Shown one piece after another: positions 10,877 through 24,839 of a stretch of DNA of 64,000 bases (position 1 is the stretch's first letter; each line of letters opens with the position of its first letter). A program made the translations under genes and the position numbers. The notes below the pieces were generated by a model. That model was given only the letters and a program-made list of their open reading frames with translations, was not told the origin of the DNA and did not search any database. The DNA is from Saccoglossus kowalevskii (taxonomy: Eukaryota; Hemichordata; Enteropneusta; Harrimaniidae): assembly GCF_000003605.2 (NCBI RefSeq), contig NW_003156236.1:455986-519985 (forward strand), written 5' to 3'.

Positions 10877-12440
10877 CATCATCCCCCTTAATATACATAA
10901 CAGAACGGACATCGTGTAATTTCGCCCCCTGAGTATTCTGTTTATCGCCATATGGTACAGAAAAACATGCTTTTATGAGTGAAATTATTATTGTCTATAT
11001 TATCATTAATAATATACGTATCACGCGGACTGCATTTTGTCCAGTAGTAAATATTATATATACATTACATCGAATGATTGGTTCATGGCTTATTTATGTT
11101 ATCCCCTCACATACTATCCAAAATATGCACAACATGATGTCAATTAATATTTGTCTCGTTCGCTTATTTTGCTATTTCTCATCGTAAATGCCACCTCCAT
11201 TTTGTCTTCTTACACTATGACAGTGTCACACCCGGCGGCGTCGTAGGGGAGCTTCAAAAATGCGAGTTACATATGAAATAATTCCGATGTAAATTACAGG
11301 TACTGTCGGAAGACATACTTTAGCATAAACCAACGTGAAAAGATAAACAGGTGTCGTCCACACTCATGAGTGCTGTCGTGGGATTATAACAATTATAATA
11401 TTATTCATGGTTCTTTTGGTAGGAATAATATGCAAAATGCATGATTCTCACATTAACGCAAGTATAGTAGCGATGAAATTATGATAATATATTTTTTTGC
11501 AGTGACGTCATACTAGTGATGGCAGCCCACTCCACATACAAGCACATAAAAAGCATGATCCTATTTAGCTGCGTCGAAACATGTGTTTATGAATTGTGTT
11601 AATGGAATACGTTAGTTTTTATAGAAGAAGCATTTTCCCCGTGTGGCGGATGCCTGTTTATTAACACAGCTCGACTGGGACGGATTTGAATTCTCTGTCA
11701 TTACGCATCGAATCTTACATCTGTCACTGTTAAAAAATAACACCAGTTGAATACATCGGCGAGGAAATATAAACTCAAATAACCTCAATCAGTGGTGACC
11801 CAATTATGGGAAGCGAATTAGCAAGATTAATTTAGCGAGAAAAACAAACAAATCCGAGATTTAAATAATGCGACCGGATTGGGGATTATTCTCGTATTCA
11901 ACGAACTCACGTTTTTCGAAATTTGTCTACATATTCGTAAACTTCCATATTGTAGAGTTATTTTTTTTAAACCGACACGTGCACGTGGATAACAAATATT
12001 AATATTTTTCATAAACGTGCTGATGACGCAGGATGGAAATGTGACAACATTTTTTTTTATATAATACACAGGCGTGACCAACGCACGTGTTATTACCAGT
12101 GGCGTACTGATGATAATATTCAAATGTCCGGCACATATATAATCAGCCTGAGAGGGAACGTTCAGATCGCCATTAAATATACTATACGCCATCTTTTCAT
12201 AATCTACATATATTAGCGACCGGATAAATAAATGAATGAATAAATAAATTTTCGAATCGCAGCCAGAATCGGAAAGGTACACTATAACGACACCTGTCTG
12301 TACAGTAGCTGATACCTCGGAGGTAGTACCAGTGGCAAACCTACAATAGCCGCTTTATAGCGTGTTGTAATTCGAATCACATACAAATAATGTCATTATA
12401 ATGTGGCTATGACTGCATGGCTTGACACTGGTGAAGGGTA
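10877..12440. other. Intergenic DNA left of a MITE
   Basis: No gene recognised. It contains a TGACGTCA at 11513-11520 and a (TTTA)/(TGAA) microsatellite near 12225-12250. A 151-codon - strand frame (11827-12282) has no recognisable motif and starts inside the microsatellite. Confidence 0.5.
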
Positions 12441-12766
12441 TCCTCGGGGGCGGACATCCGGGCATTTTCTACCGCCTGGCAACCCTCGCAGTGAAAACAA
12501 AGACCAAAAACTCGCAGAAAACGGTACTTTGCGATGGTTGTTGAGAGTCCCCTGTACAGTGTAACAAGATTAGCCCTACGTGTGTAACATATATGAATTT
12601 GGTTGTTCAGGATTACTTCAAAGTTGAGTTTGTGTTGTTTTCTAGATTTTTTACCGGCTCCACCGGCGTTCCACAGCAGCGCGCACAACGCCCTTAGAAA
12701 TACGTGGTACAATGATGCGCGTCTTAGCAACGTAGAACGTCTGTGACGTAGCTCCGCCCCCGAGGA
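12441..12766. mobile_element. MITE, 326 bp, perfect TIRs, TA target duplication
   Basis: The ends are perfect inverted repeats: TATCCTCGGGGGCGGA (12439-12454, including the TA) and its reverse complement (12753-12768). TA on both sides is consistent with target-site duplication. Past the first 16 bases the inverted match stops. The interior is GC-richer than its surroundings, which explains a chance 144-codon frame across it. It is a non-autonomous DNA transposon, probably of Tc1/mariner or related type. Confidence 0.75.
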
Positions 12767-15700
12767 TAATTGAGACAATATATGTTCAAACGGGAACAAG
12801 ACTTGATGAAAGTGAATTACTTTATTGGTAACAGATATCATTTTATTTATTTTTTACTTTGGATATCACTGACTGAAAACCGCATGTAAAATATGATATC
12901 AAGTGAGCTTGTCGACTTGTAATTTATGATCTTACATTTGTCAGACATATAAAAGAAATAGACGAGTCCAATGTGTGCATCATGGATGCGACCTTCCCTC
13001 CGTTCTTATCAAATAAATAGCGATATACGGTGTCTGACAATGTGATGTCAATAACCTATGTAAATGTAAATCGACTCAGCGTTGCTATGGAAACAGTAAT
13101 TGGAGCGCTACTCAGAATGCAGAATATTGCTTCAGTGCAGCGCACGAGGATATGTTAACATATGTTTTGCTCACATACATAACAGTTGTGTGTCTCTCTA
13201 ATTCGTGGAAACACACATAGTTGTGTTGAAGGTGACAATTCATTTAATAGTTAGTAATTTATAACCATGTGCATATATTTAGCAAATCTAAAGCCAAGAT
13301 AACGGATAAACTTTAATCATAAAATCAAATGTCGGGAAACCTCATACATCAACGTCCTTTGTTAGCTCAATTGTTTGTTCATAGATCACCCGAGACATGG
13401 GACCTGCAAACTTATTACAAAAAAACATCCAGAATTTATTTTTGCTCGAGTTGAACAACTGTGTTCAGTTGTGCTATTTTCTACTGTATTTTCTGTTTAA
13501 TTTGTTTAATTTTTCAAGCTTTTACTTTTTCAGACTGTCCCTCGACCTCTGTTTTTCGAGAGTGGAAAACGGGTAGATACTACCTCAAACATTCCTATAC
13601 AGGTTATACGTCGAAATCTGTCCCGTGGTTATACCATAACGACGGTTTCAAATGGCGACGATATCTGCGTTAGAGAGCACCCACGCCACAGGCGATTATG
13701 GTACGGTTTACTTGAAATGATGTTGGGTTAATTATCGATGACAACCACAGTTCCTCTATTCTCTAAGGGACTGTCATGAGAACAAACATATGGTAGAATA
13801 AAACGGTCTGTACTTCGCCGATCTTGCGAGTTGTGTGTGGGCGAAGAGTGGACATGCAGTAATTTCCGCAGACTTATAAGCCTCCCACATAATACAATGC
13901 AATCTTTTAAAATAAATAATGTGCAAATAATGTGTACAATTGTTCGCGTTATTCCGCATCAGTCGTCGAGTGTGGGCGTCACAAATCGAAGTCATCACTT
14001 GTTTTCAATTGGGTGAAAAGGTGTACAATGTATTCCATCGGCGGGCGCCGCCAACGGCAACAAAGGTTTATTTTCACATTACACTCAACACAATAATAAT
14101 TGCAATAATTTAGTATATATTGAGGGCGCTGTTTTAAGTAGTCGTCAGACACTTCAAGCATTTATAGTTCATGTGATCATTTTAATGATAATTTTAATAA
14201 TTTAGGTTAGCTAGAATAACTGATTCGAATTGTCGCCATTATGTTAATATTTGATAACGCAATTCGCGAACAAATGTAAGTTATGCCAAGACATCGGGTT
14301 GATAAATAAATAAATAACAATGGCTGTTGTTAACACAATATCAATAAACGTTGACGTCAGTGTTACTTACAGTGTTTTCTTTCTTTTTTATTTGCTTATT
14401 TCCATTAAAGTGATTACAATACTTGATTTTCCACTGAGTAAGTGTCTGAATGGATGAATGAATGTCTCGGGTTTATATTTCCACACTCGCGACGTGTATT
14501 CGGGAATTTCCTATTTGCGCGGTTTTACCCTGTGTGACAACCTTTCGACAGAGGGCGCACTGTACTGTGATGTCAGGCAATGTCATGGCATGAAATACGT
14601 CTGCGTTTCCCTGTATATGTTAAAATGTAGCAGGTGCATTGTATTCATTCATGATTTGAGCATTTTTCAGGTTTAATCAACTTAAGTGAGAATGGTCACG
14701 TGAACTATTTACGGTATGTTTATTTTCAAATCACTGACCCACTTCGCTCAGTTATGGCAACGTTTTTAGCTTTACACTTTTTTTGTACTTTCTTTTTTTT
14801 TCTTGTACAGTGGACTAATGTATGCATCAAAATATGGAAACACTAGAGCAAGTAACATTAGCAACCATTATCCATTAAATAGTTCGTCTCAATTACTGGT
14901 AATTTTGTAACAACGTTATGATTTCAAATTATTCAAATTTATCCCGTAAAATCACACGTTTAAGCTTGATTTAGGTTCCTTAAAAATGTCTAGTTTGAAA
15001 AATGTTAATTTATATGTTTAAATTGAAAAAAAAACTTTCCTGCATTGCTACTGCTGGCGCCAATCTAACGGCTACCAATTCCAAGATACTATAGTTAATT
15101 GTTCAATCTAATACTGTCTCCGGATACGCACATCACACTTATTGCATATCAATTAAAACGAAGTTAAATGTAGTTAATACAAAATTCTCCCTCGTCTCAT
15201 TAAATTATGTTAATTATATATTTTACAGACGATTCGTCACACCTTCACGTGCTTCAGTTTTATAAGACGGGAAAAGACGGGAATTTTGCGGATAGTGGAC
15301 ACATGTCTATTTCCTACCGCTGAATTAGTCACGCTTGGTTGCTGATGTAGCAAAACCGAGACGTGACGTCAGACACAAACGAGTTTGCGATCGCCTGTCA
15401 TCACAGCCTCACTGCGTCAACGGACAAGGAAATGTACTTCGAAGTTGAGCTAATGGCACTGAGAATAACAAATACGTGTCACGTGATAGCGAGTAGGATT
15501 TATATACATGGATGTGGGTGACAATCGAGGATTGCGTAAAATGTAATTTTTTAACCAAATGTTCAAACTAAATATTTTAAAGTAACACGTTTTGTTTTCA
15601 AGCTTGATTAAAATAAAATAAGTTTTCACGTCGCGCGTCGAGTGGAGTGTTCTGATGGATTGATAATATAAGAACACGAAACAATAATAAAATTGGACAC

Positions 15701-15774
15701 GGTTACTAAAACCGTGGATTGGATTTACAGATTATTTCGCAGAGTACCCACCCACAGAAATTTGAACTCACGTG
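12767..15774. other. Intergenic DNA, no recognised gene
   Basis: The stretch holds an X-box-type palindrome GTTGCTATGGAAAC (13081-13094) and TGACGTCA at 14352-14359 and 15364-15371. Short frames at 13461-13673 and 14458-14676 were examined; the first lacks an ATG and neither has a known motif. Confidence 0.5.
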
Positions 15775-15903
15775 ATACTCGTCAACCAATGTTTGGACAT
15801 CCCAGTAGTTGTTTTCTGTTAATGTGACGTTCGTCACATGTGTTTGGTCGTTGATGCTCCGTATAAAATGGTTATCACGCGTTGACGCCACGTGCGCAAA
15901 TCC
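15775..15903 (-). CDS. Possible isolated coding exon, unidentified
   Basis: On the - strand an open stretch of about 43 codons ends at an excellent donor (TATCAC/GTGAGT, GT at about 15774-15773). It can be read from a weak acceptor TCTAG near 15904. The translation (for example NVTLTENNYWDVQTLVDEYH) has protein-like composition and two N-glycosylation-type NVT/NYW contexts, but I do not recognise a family. There is no in-frame ATG. It could equally be chance; no partner exon was found nearby. Confidence 0.2.
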
Positions 15904-18900
15904 TAGACACCATGGCTATGTCTATATCGTACTTGAAAGTTCGTCTTGTGGACCAAAAGCGCATTATTTGTTAACAAAAACAACAACAACAACAACAACA
16001 ACAATAACAACCAATCAGATCTAGTCAGAAACGATTCGAGTATATTTTTATTTTACTGTTGACTGCGTGTGTCAATGTTTTTTTTTCTTTACTAAGCGCC
16101 ACAGTCGGCCCGCAGCACGTATAATTTCATGTAAAACAATGTAATATACATAATTATGTTGTACAAATCGCTGTGAGTCCCATATCGAGCAGGACACCGT
16201 GACGGCACAATCACTGTAACGATTTAAAAGTTAAATTGTTTAAAAGCTTACGCTTATTTTTTTTTTTCACTATGAGAAAAATATTTCAATTTTGGGGGGT
16301 TTTCAAGTTATTTTGACCCTATGAACTCAACACGTAAAACGAGCGAGATTGTTATCGACAGCGTTAATCGCCATTTGTCATTTGTTTTTCCTTTGTTACA
16401 AAAAAACAATCGATATTGTAGGAATTAGTCAGTCACAGCTGTCAGTGGAAATAATAACTTTTCGACAATAACAAAAATAATGTACTATTTTATTAAAAAT
16501 AACCCACCCCCCGCGCATACACCACTTAACGAATTAAGTAGGTAAAATCCGAGTCAGTTAATTTTCATTATTTTAATTAATTAATTAATTGGTTAATTTT
16601 AATTATCCTCCAGTAGAGGGTCTATGTTTGAACACACGATTTTTAAGTTGTGCGTATAGTGAATATTATAGTACGAAGTGTTTTGGAACGTAGACAAGAC
16701 AGTCGGATGTGTGCCATCTCTAAAATATGTTTGCAGCCATCTTCAGGCGAAACCAGTCGCTACAAACCTACATCTCCAATTGAATACATCTGTTAAAATT
16801 GAAATGTACACATGACGGGGTTTAATTGATTTAGTTTTTAATGACTCGGTGTTAGGTATTTAGTAATCTGGTGTCAGTACCTCACTCGGCATTGGAATTT
16901 TCCGTATTAATTATTTAATTGGTGAAAAAGATGACAGCATTTAACTGCCGTTTCTAAACATAAAACAAGAAAAGAAACGTACCAGAAAAAAATAATTAAC
17001 AGTCGTGTAAACAAATGATGCCGCATATCCGTTATTTAGCCTCTTATCTAAATTAATCAATTAAAACATTTAGCCTACGAATAATAATGTAATGTAACAT
17101 GCGTTGACATTCTTCGCCTCATTAATAAATAAATTATACTTACTTGAATTCTTTAGAACTCAAGTCTTCAAGAAATATCGGAGATGAATGTTGATTAGAT
17201 TGGCATATGCTGTCGTAGGCGTACCTTATTCGCAAGACTAACGTTGTTACGTAGATACGTAGGTTGTGACAAAAATATAATTCGTACTGGGAAAATAAAT
17301 TTAAATACGTCGACGATGATGAAAAATAAAACCAAATAACCAATATTCAATCGTATCTTCAACCTGCGATATTGACAATCCTTTTACGTTGGGATTTCAC
17401 GTGCGTAGCACGCAGTTGAATATTAGATGTCTGTACAAGACGAAGCCGACTGATTTTATAAACAAACTGGAGTCGAGGCGATATGGTCGACGGAATGACC
17501 GTAATCTGTTACGTATTACATTGTCCTACACAGAGAAAAAAAATAGACAAATAAATGAGTTTCACAATTTCCTGAAATCTATCTGTTTTGTGTTCCGTGA
17601 TTACACGACATCTATTTTTAGCGCCAACAACTGTTTCCCAATCATTCTTCCCTGTTTAGTTAGCAACATCTGTTACAAAACGCGATGGAAAACACCTAAA
17701 TTGGTATAAACAGCAATCCCCGTGGTCAAACGTATGCGCTGTAATTTTCGTTGGAAATTCTAGTCTATTGGAATTCTTCGCGATTGAGCGAGATCGAGTG
17801 AAAATAATCTTTGTATAGCGTGTCAACGGTACGTTGACTGTGAGTATCTCGGAATGATATTGCATTTCTCACCTGTTAGATCCATACAAAAATGTACTCT
17901 CATTGAGGGTACCCATCATGACGAAAAGATAAACCACACTCACCGTTTTGTTGTGCTGCTTCCGTTACCGTGTGTAATGTTCAGTGTGCGAGTCAGCGGT
18001 TGCTTTCATAAACAGGTTCAGATGAAGTACCTCCCAATATTGCTATGATCGAAGCATAGCATTTTTCACATGCGTTATGTACTGATATCGTCTCTGTACT
18101 CTTTATTATTCTCCCTGAGATTGCTGGGATATGACGGGGTTACAGTGACGCGCGGTTGCCATGACAACCGCTGGCCGCCATGGCAACTCAGGCGTCAGCA
18201 GTGTATGCCCGCGAGATCCACCTATATGCCGTATAGCGATAAAACGCAATATGTTGCAACGGACAAACTGGAGGTTGATAATTCTGGCCATGCGCCATAC
18301 TCGTCACGTGTTTTAGGGTTTACTAAACAAAACAAAAATACTATGAATCGAAATCGTCCTGAAAAAAAGATAATCTTAGCAACTTTTTCAGAAAGCACAG
18401 AATATGCGCGAATAATACGCATCATTGACAGCCAGCATAGTGAATTGATTTTATAATTTATACAAAATAAATTCCACCACACTGCTCGCTATATTGTAGC
18501 CATAGATATCACATTCGTTATCCAGCTTTCATTTTTTAAATATGAGACGCAGATTCATTACTTATAGTATGTATTCTCTAATTCCCAAGCATCAGCCGTT
18601 AGTACGTCATATTAGGTAACCAAACTATTGAAAGGGCGCCTCGGTATAATTTAGTCCATTATTTGAAAGGGTTATGATCCCAGAAACAGTAAACATTGAG
18701 CTGCTACTTTTTTTGTATGTAACATTTCTCAGACATTACAATGTTCGTTTTCTGTCCATTTCTATAATTGCGAAGACAGCGTCGTATAATATATTGAAAG
18801 TATCATTACTCTACCTCGTGGGACTCGGGGGATTCATACGTTTCAAGGTTCTCAGATAAGAAAAAAATACTCAAATATATTTAGAGTAATTTCATTGCAA

Positions 18901-19104
18901 GTCAATCAGTTCTGATTTGTTGGACATCACATTCCACGCCAACGTGTTTTTTGTTCTGTTTTTTTGGGGAGTTGTTTTGAATTCAGCTTGGAGCACCGAC
19001 TTATCTAGTCACCTAGACAACCATCACTATACAAAATAAACTTCTTTTCTCCTTGCTGATATGGCAGATGAAGGGAAAGGTATATAAGGGGGAAATGTCT
19101 GTCC
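15904..19104. other. Intergenic DNA with microsatellite
   Basis: A (CAA)n tract lies at about 15981-16010, TTAATTAATT-rich sequence near 16574-16605, and an X-box-type palindrome GTTGCCATGACAAC at 18155-18168. A 128-codon + frame (18070-18456) has no recognisable motif. A TATATAAG element on + at about 19081-19088 precedes the next microsatellite. Confidence 0.5.
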
Positions 19105-19133
19105 TGTTGTTGCTGTTGTTGTTGTTGTTGTTG
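19105..19133. repeat. (TTG)n microsatellite
   Basis: About nine TTG/CTG units. Read on the - strand they give a polyglutamine run, which is why a frame there looks artificially protein-like. Confidence 0.85.
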
Positions 19134-20074
19134 CGGCGTTGATCCACGCGTTAAAGGGACACTTCCAGTTAAGCCTAATCTCACACCAAATTTACTTTCT
19201 GGATTAAAATTACAATGGATAACCAAAGATAGATTAACTTTCTAAATAACATAAACAATAGTGTCCCGTGATTCTTTAGTGCAAGTGTTTTCCCGACACC
19301 ATTTTGTTTAACTATTTCTGAACTTTTATACAATTCATGATACACTGTAAAACATGTTTAAATAGCTACATGCCATTTTAGCGAATTTGACTCCATGCAT
19401 GAATTAACTGAATCTTAATTTAGCTAAAGTGCCAACAATCTCATTGTGAGAATAAACTTTATTTTAAATTAACAATACGCTCAAATATGAAATTAGTTTA
19501 TATTTTTTCCGCATATTAATTAGACAATTATGCTAATTAACCATTTATATTCATTCATTAATTTGCTCTAATCGAATCTAATTACTTACCTACTTAAAAT
19601 TACTTACTAATCGATTTAAACTTGGTAACGGTATTTGAATGCACAACTAGGCAGCAGCAAAAAGTGGATTTCAGTCAAAGTCAACCCGCGGAATTATTGT
19701 ATTTGGTTCAAAATTAACAAAGAAATGATCAAAAAATACTAAAAAAAAGTGCAGCTTGTTGTACCCACTGAATCCATTTTGGCATTCAAAGAAAAAAATT
19801 ATACGCCCGGAACTTTGTTACCGCCAATAGTGTTAACATTTGTAGGTTTGTGGTCTAGCATTAAAATGTAGGTTAGTTTATTTTCATTTTATTTTCATTG
19901 GCATATATTTTCTTTGTATTTCAATGAATCTGTAAAAATAAATAACTCAATTTACATTTGCATTCAAATTACAACCGAATTAAAATCATCCAAAGTATCC
20001 GAAACTCCGTTGCATAATGACTTCACGTGAATAATTAAGTGACCCTTTTAATAGTGAAACTTGAACGCAGTGTA
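19134..20074. other. AT-rich intergenic DNA
   Basis: Nothing coding. The TTAAAGGGACACTTCC string at 19152 resembles the start of TTAA-inserting MITEs common in marine invertebrates, but no matching second end was found. Confidence 0.45.
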
Positions 20075-20281
20075 CTGTAAAATGACTAATTTTCACTGGG
20101 TTTAAATTTCACTGATTTACCATTTCAGGCATATTCAGTGGGTTTTAAATTCACGGTTTCGTCATTTAGATAATGTGTTCTATGCTAAATTTTACATATT
20201 CACTGGGTTTTAATTTAGCGCATTTTCCAGTCAGCGAAATAAGCCAAAATATAACCCAGTGAATAATTAACCATTTTACAG
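20075..20281 (+). mobile_element. MITE family A, copy 1 (207 bp, TA duplication)
   Basis: The ends CTGTAAAATG and CATTTTACAG are inverted and flanked by TA (20073-20074 and 20282-20283). The inner sequence continues the symmetry with TAATTTTCACTGGGTTTAAA against the reverse complement of AACCCAGTGAATAATTAACC. A second copy in the opposite orientation lies at 29559-29757. There is no coding capacity. Confidence 0.8.
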
Positions 20282-21674
20282 TATTTTAGTTAGAAAACAT
20301 ATTTACACGTAACAATGCGCCAATATTAGTAAATACATATGCTCTTGAGCTATGGACATTTATTTTGTTTTCACATATATTTTTTGGTTTGTTGCCAGCT
20401 GTGAACCATGAATTCGCGTATACATAAACAGAACAATTTATGTTGATTTCACATGTAGGATGTGTGTTCATTTCATATATTAAATTGCATTTGACATTTG
20501 CTTATGTACTTTATGTTAAGTATTCGCCTTTGCATGATTGAATGTACGCAAGAGCGAATTTCTGAACCAGACCGATGATCACTTGATTTCACCTGCTTCG
20601 TTGTAGCATGATACTCTTTTGCACGGACAAGTGGCAACCACCAACCGTCTATTATTTAATGACAGAATTGACAAAATTTCTAATTGAAACTAGATAGACT
20701 GTCAGTCATCGCGTGTATATCCTCGTGATAGAGCGTTAGTAACGGGTCATAAGTTGCCTCGACAAACGTTGCAATGTTCATAACAAAAGTTATATCATAT
20801 TTAATCGGTAATAAAAAAAAAGCCTGAACCTTCAGCGACTCGATCATTTTGTCTTATTACTAAAACTGTTCGACTGTAATACGGCTTTGAAGACAATACG
20901 AAGTACTAAGTACTTGCAAGATTGTGCCTGATTGGCTACTCAACACTTAAGCCTAATAGTCAGACCAATCAGAGAGCAGCTCGATTTCCCTGTTTGGAAT
21001 TTGAGCTCCTGCACGGTGTGAGAATGTATCCGTATCTGAAGCGACTAGACTTGGTTGAATTAATGTCACTATCAACTTTCTAGCACTAAGTTATGCCCAG
21101 TATCACGCTGCCCCCAAAATACTGATCTTTAGAATATAGCCCACATTTTAATGCGTATTTGTCCTTGATTGTGGATACAATTTGAGCCAAGACGTATTTA
21201 GTCACTCATGCTTTCTAATACCGGGCGATAGCCTAGGGGTATCCTCAAATGCAAAGGCCCAAGGGACACTTAAACTAATAACAGGTTTGTGTGCAGCAGA
21301 TCGAGTTTTTCAGGAGCAATTATATTTATTTTGATTAAAATTCAAGTTCACAGAATTACTATTATCGTCCTCAATGGTTCTATGTTTAATTATTACTCAT
21401 GTACCTGCTACGTACCGTGTTAATATTAACGCCTTGTTATTCGAGTGTTTGATATCATGTAGATCTAGACCCCTGTCTTCACTGACAGTTGATGACTGGT
21501 TCATCAGCAACGGTGATGAGATTGAGATGCCCATCGCTCGCTGATGGTAGGCCAATCCATCACCGTACGAACAAATGTAAACTCGTAGCAGCTGCTAACA
21601 CAGACTTAAATCAACCACATCAAGATCTTTTAAGCATCGTGTTATGTTCAGAGTCCGCTAGCGCCACAGTCGTC
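20282..21674. other. Intergenic DNA
   Basis: No gene recognised. Two CCAAT-type motifs (TGATTGG near 20930 and CCAATCAG near 20965) lie in an imperfect inverted arrangement but without a TATA box nearby. Confidence 0.45.
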
Positions 21675-21780
21675 GTATCGCATTGTGTTTGATGTGGGTC
21701 TCATAGCGACGTATACAACGCGTGTAAAATACATTGTTTGTTTACACGGAATTCGGACGCGTTGCGCGACGTTGCCTAGG
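21675..21780 (+). repeat. Interspersed repeat B, diverged copy
   Basis: The core GTCTCATAGCGACGTATACA, then ACGCGTGTAAAATACATTG, then TTTGTTTACACGGAATTCG matches the cores at 48273-48403, 51145-51215 and 57250-57340. The outer inverted ends seen in the 48.3-kb copy are not preserved here. Confidence 0.6.
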
Positions 21781-22410
21781 CTGCCTACTAGATTTGAACG
21801 AGGGTCAAGGCAGCGGATTTCCTTGGTTAACGATATACGGCGAAATATTGTTACGAGGATGAACATCACATCTAATTAGTATCGGCAGATAAACATCCAC
21901 CGAGTGCTCTTCATCGGGTAATTAGTATTCGGCGAAGCTATAGCGTCCTGCCGTTCATATTACGTACGTAGCTCGTCGCCCCCGGGCATGAATATATATA
22001 GCGACTTCTACTACGGCCACTACTGTAAATCTAGTTAACAATTCTCATCGTGCAACTCAAATTCAATTTATATTTTCTCTCAGCACGTTGCCTGATCCCG
22101 AGGTTAGGGCGAATTCTTTTTTCGATTTTCTATACAGCATTACAATATAGTTTACCGGTAAATGCGTTACGTCCGCATTGTACTTTAGTGAATGTAATGA
22201 AGTGTAATTGTTTTCCAACACGGGAGAAAATTGAAGGTAAAACTATAATTAATTGCAGTTATATTTATTTATTGAATATTATATTCACATTCTCCCCATA
22301 TTAAAGTCAATTTCGGCATAAATACTGCTGGTACAGATGGACATAATAGTTATCGCTAAAATCATACAATAAACGTATATTGAAAAATCGTAGGTCTGTC
22401 TAGATGTATG

Positions 22411-22417
<7 letters not shown>
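21781..22417. other. Intergenic DNA
   Basis: No gene recognised. Confidence 0.45.

Positions 22418-22490
<73 letters not shown>
22418..22490. repeat. (TA)n microsatellite, about 73 bp
   Basis: An uninterrupted alternating TA tract. Apparent Tyr-Ile repeats on both strands are products of this tract, not proteins. Confidence 0.95.
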
Positions 22491-22492
<2 letters not shown>

Positions 22493-24839
22493 AAATTACA
22501 TTGCACTATATTGAAATGATACCCCGTACAGGCTACAGGAAAAACATACATTTATGGTGTCCATTGTTTACAAAACTCGCTTTTATCAAAAAGGTCAAAA
22601 CAATTGTAACTGTCACGAATTCTTAATTCGTTAATTTTCAGGTGACGGCGAAATAAGTTTTTAAACTTTAAGAGATGGAACCATGATTCACTTCAGTGGC
22701 TTTCTACTCAGTATTATGACAAGAAACAGCGAAATTAGTCGTCACTCGGCGAACCTGATGAAATCTATTAATCTTTATGTGTTTTGTATATTAACCATAT
22801 CATGGCGATGCTATTTAAATGAACTAATATAGGACTTGCTACTCGCTGGACGGTCGCTTTCAAGATCTAAAGTTTATTTCTCGTGCACATACTTCCTATC
22901 TGGACCAATGTCTCTTATATCTGTTTCGTGGAAATATCATGGCAGCTGTTGTAGAGAAATTCTATTTCAACCACTTCAAATACATCTTTCGTAAGCGGTT
23001 CAATGTGTGACGTCACAACGACCAATTATCCCGGTAGTCATTAGCATGTAGGGGAGCTCTTCTTGCGAGAAAACGTGGTAAAACTAGAAAGTACCACTTC
23101 ACATTGAATGATGATAATGCAAAGATAGTTTCTAACGTACTGTTTTGGAACAAAAAAAACAACATTGTCAATTTGTGTTCAGATGTGTGACGTCACCGTC
23201 GATATTAGCAACCTAATTAGCCAAATTACAGACACTCGAAATCACATGAACGATTGGACAGACGGTCACAGTTCGTGAACGGCGTGTTAATAGATATATG
23301 CTTACGTCACTATGTACGTATTTACTTTCTTAACAGGGATTATCGCAGCCAATTACGGTATATAGAGTGTGTAGAGGTGAAACTTGTAAGAAGCCTTGAT
23401 CGAGGCTCTAGTGGTTACTATTTGACAAAGCGAGACGTTGTAATATTATGTTGTATACAAATGTAAATATCTCCATGGATACACGTTTATTAGGCACATT
23501 ATAGTCAATTTGCATAAACTATACACGTGTCGGCTTTGATATAGTGTACAAAAGATAACACGTTGTTATAGCAACGAACTACAGCAGTGTTAACCTTTTG
23601 ACCATTTTAACTGCCAAAACTTTGGTAAAAAATTCTACAAATTTGCCTGTATTTTTCTGTAATTTCTTTCCTAGTTTTTGTAACAAATGGATACGAGCTA
23701 TATCACGTTTTAAACAAAATACTGAAATAATTATGAAAATTTTGTGAAAATGACAAACGCTTAACGAGCAAAATGTTAATGGCTATGGCCATACATTGAG
23801 GTTAAACCATCAATAAGATATGCATATGTTACCAATCCCTAAAACGAGCTACATAACCTGTCGCAATATATTCCAAGTTCTTGTTCTAACTTACCTCGTT
23901 CTAACTTAACCGAAGGCATATTCGCACCTAGCAACAGGTGATGTCGAATAGAATACAGTATGGACGAGACAAGTTCGAGTCGCCGAGCTCATTGCAGCGA
24001 GTAACTGGAATATGGGCGACACACTTCTAAACGGCTAAGTACTAGTAGTTTGATTACATGCATCAACTAAGCTCACAGTGACTGGATAATACCAGGTCGA
24101 AGTGATAGTCCAGAAAATCTAGTAACTCTAAGGTGATAGAATTGGACATCGTGTAAACTACGCCGATATAAAATGATACATAATAATAAGCATATTAACA
24201 TTGAATTTCAGTGTATTCACCAAATTTCCATCTGATATGCCTGCAGTCTCTGACGGACTTAATCACACATTCTATGATTTATATGATTGTCCATTTTCAC
24301 TCTCTTCTCGGAATAATACACATAATACACACTGTATCTAAAATAATATATATTGAATATAGCATATATTATTATTATTAAATATTATAATATATTTAAG
24401 TCTATTGTTGTTTATTATTGTCCTTCAATGTGTCGATTGTTATTGTGTTCTTGAACCGATTTCGACATACGTATTGGTCGCAACTCACTAACTACAAAAA
24501 CAAAACAAATAAAAAATAGGAGCCCATACCTACATCGGATTTTATTCAGACTGGACCACATACATTAAATGTTCATATTGGAGTCTATTGTTGTCTTTTG
24601 TCTTTTTTCTTTCTGAAACAATTTCGACATGCAGATTGTTACTATGACGATACATGAATATTCTGTGTATATCGTAGCCTATAGTTGTATGTTATTGGCT
24701 CATCACCATTTCGGTCAATATGTCTTTGTATTAATAATTAAATCCGGTTTGTAATTTTATTTGTCTGTCACATAAACAAAATACAATGACATTCATTATA
24801 GACGATTACCATTGGTTGTGTTCACTGAGTAAAACATCC
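22491..24839. other. Intergenic DNA
   Basis: No gene recognised. TGACGTCA lies at 23008-23015 (inside TGTGACGTCACA) and 23188-23195, and an X-box-type palindrome GTTGTTATAGCAAC at 23562-23575. Confidence 0.5.

Noticed and set aside
11827-12282. 151-codon - strand open frame
   Set aside because: Begins in a TTTA/TGAA microsatellite and has no motif; one frame of this length is not far from chance for the amount of sequence.
12407-12841. 144-codon - strand open frame
   Set aside because: Spans a GC-richer MITE with perfect terminal repeats; openness is explained by base composition.
13461-13673. Signal-peptide-like frame on +
   Set aside because: Starts with GTG rather than ATG, no domain follows, and no promoter or splice support.
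18070-18456. 128-codon + strand open frame
   Set aside because: No recognisable domain, no splice or promoter support, composition like random translation.
22285-22626. Tyr-Ile repeat frames on both strands
   Set aside because: Direct translation of a (TA)n tract.
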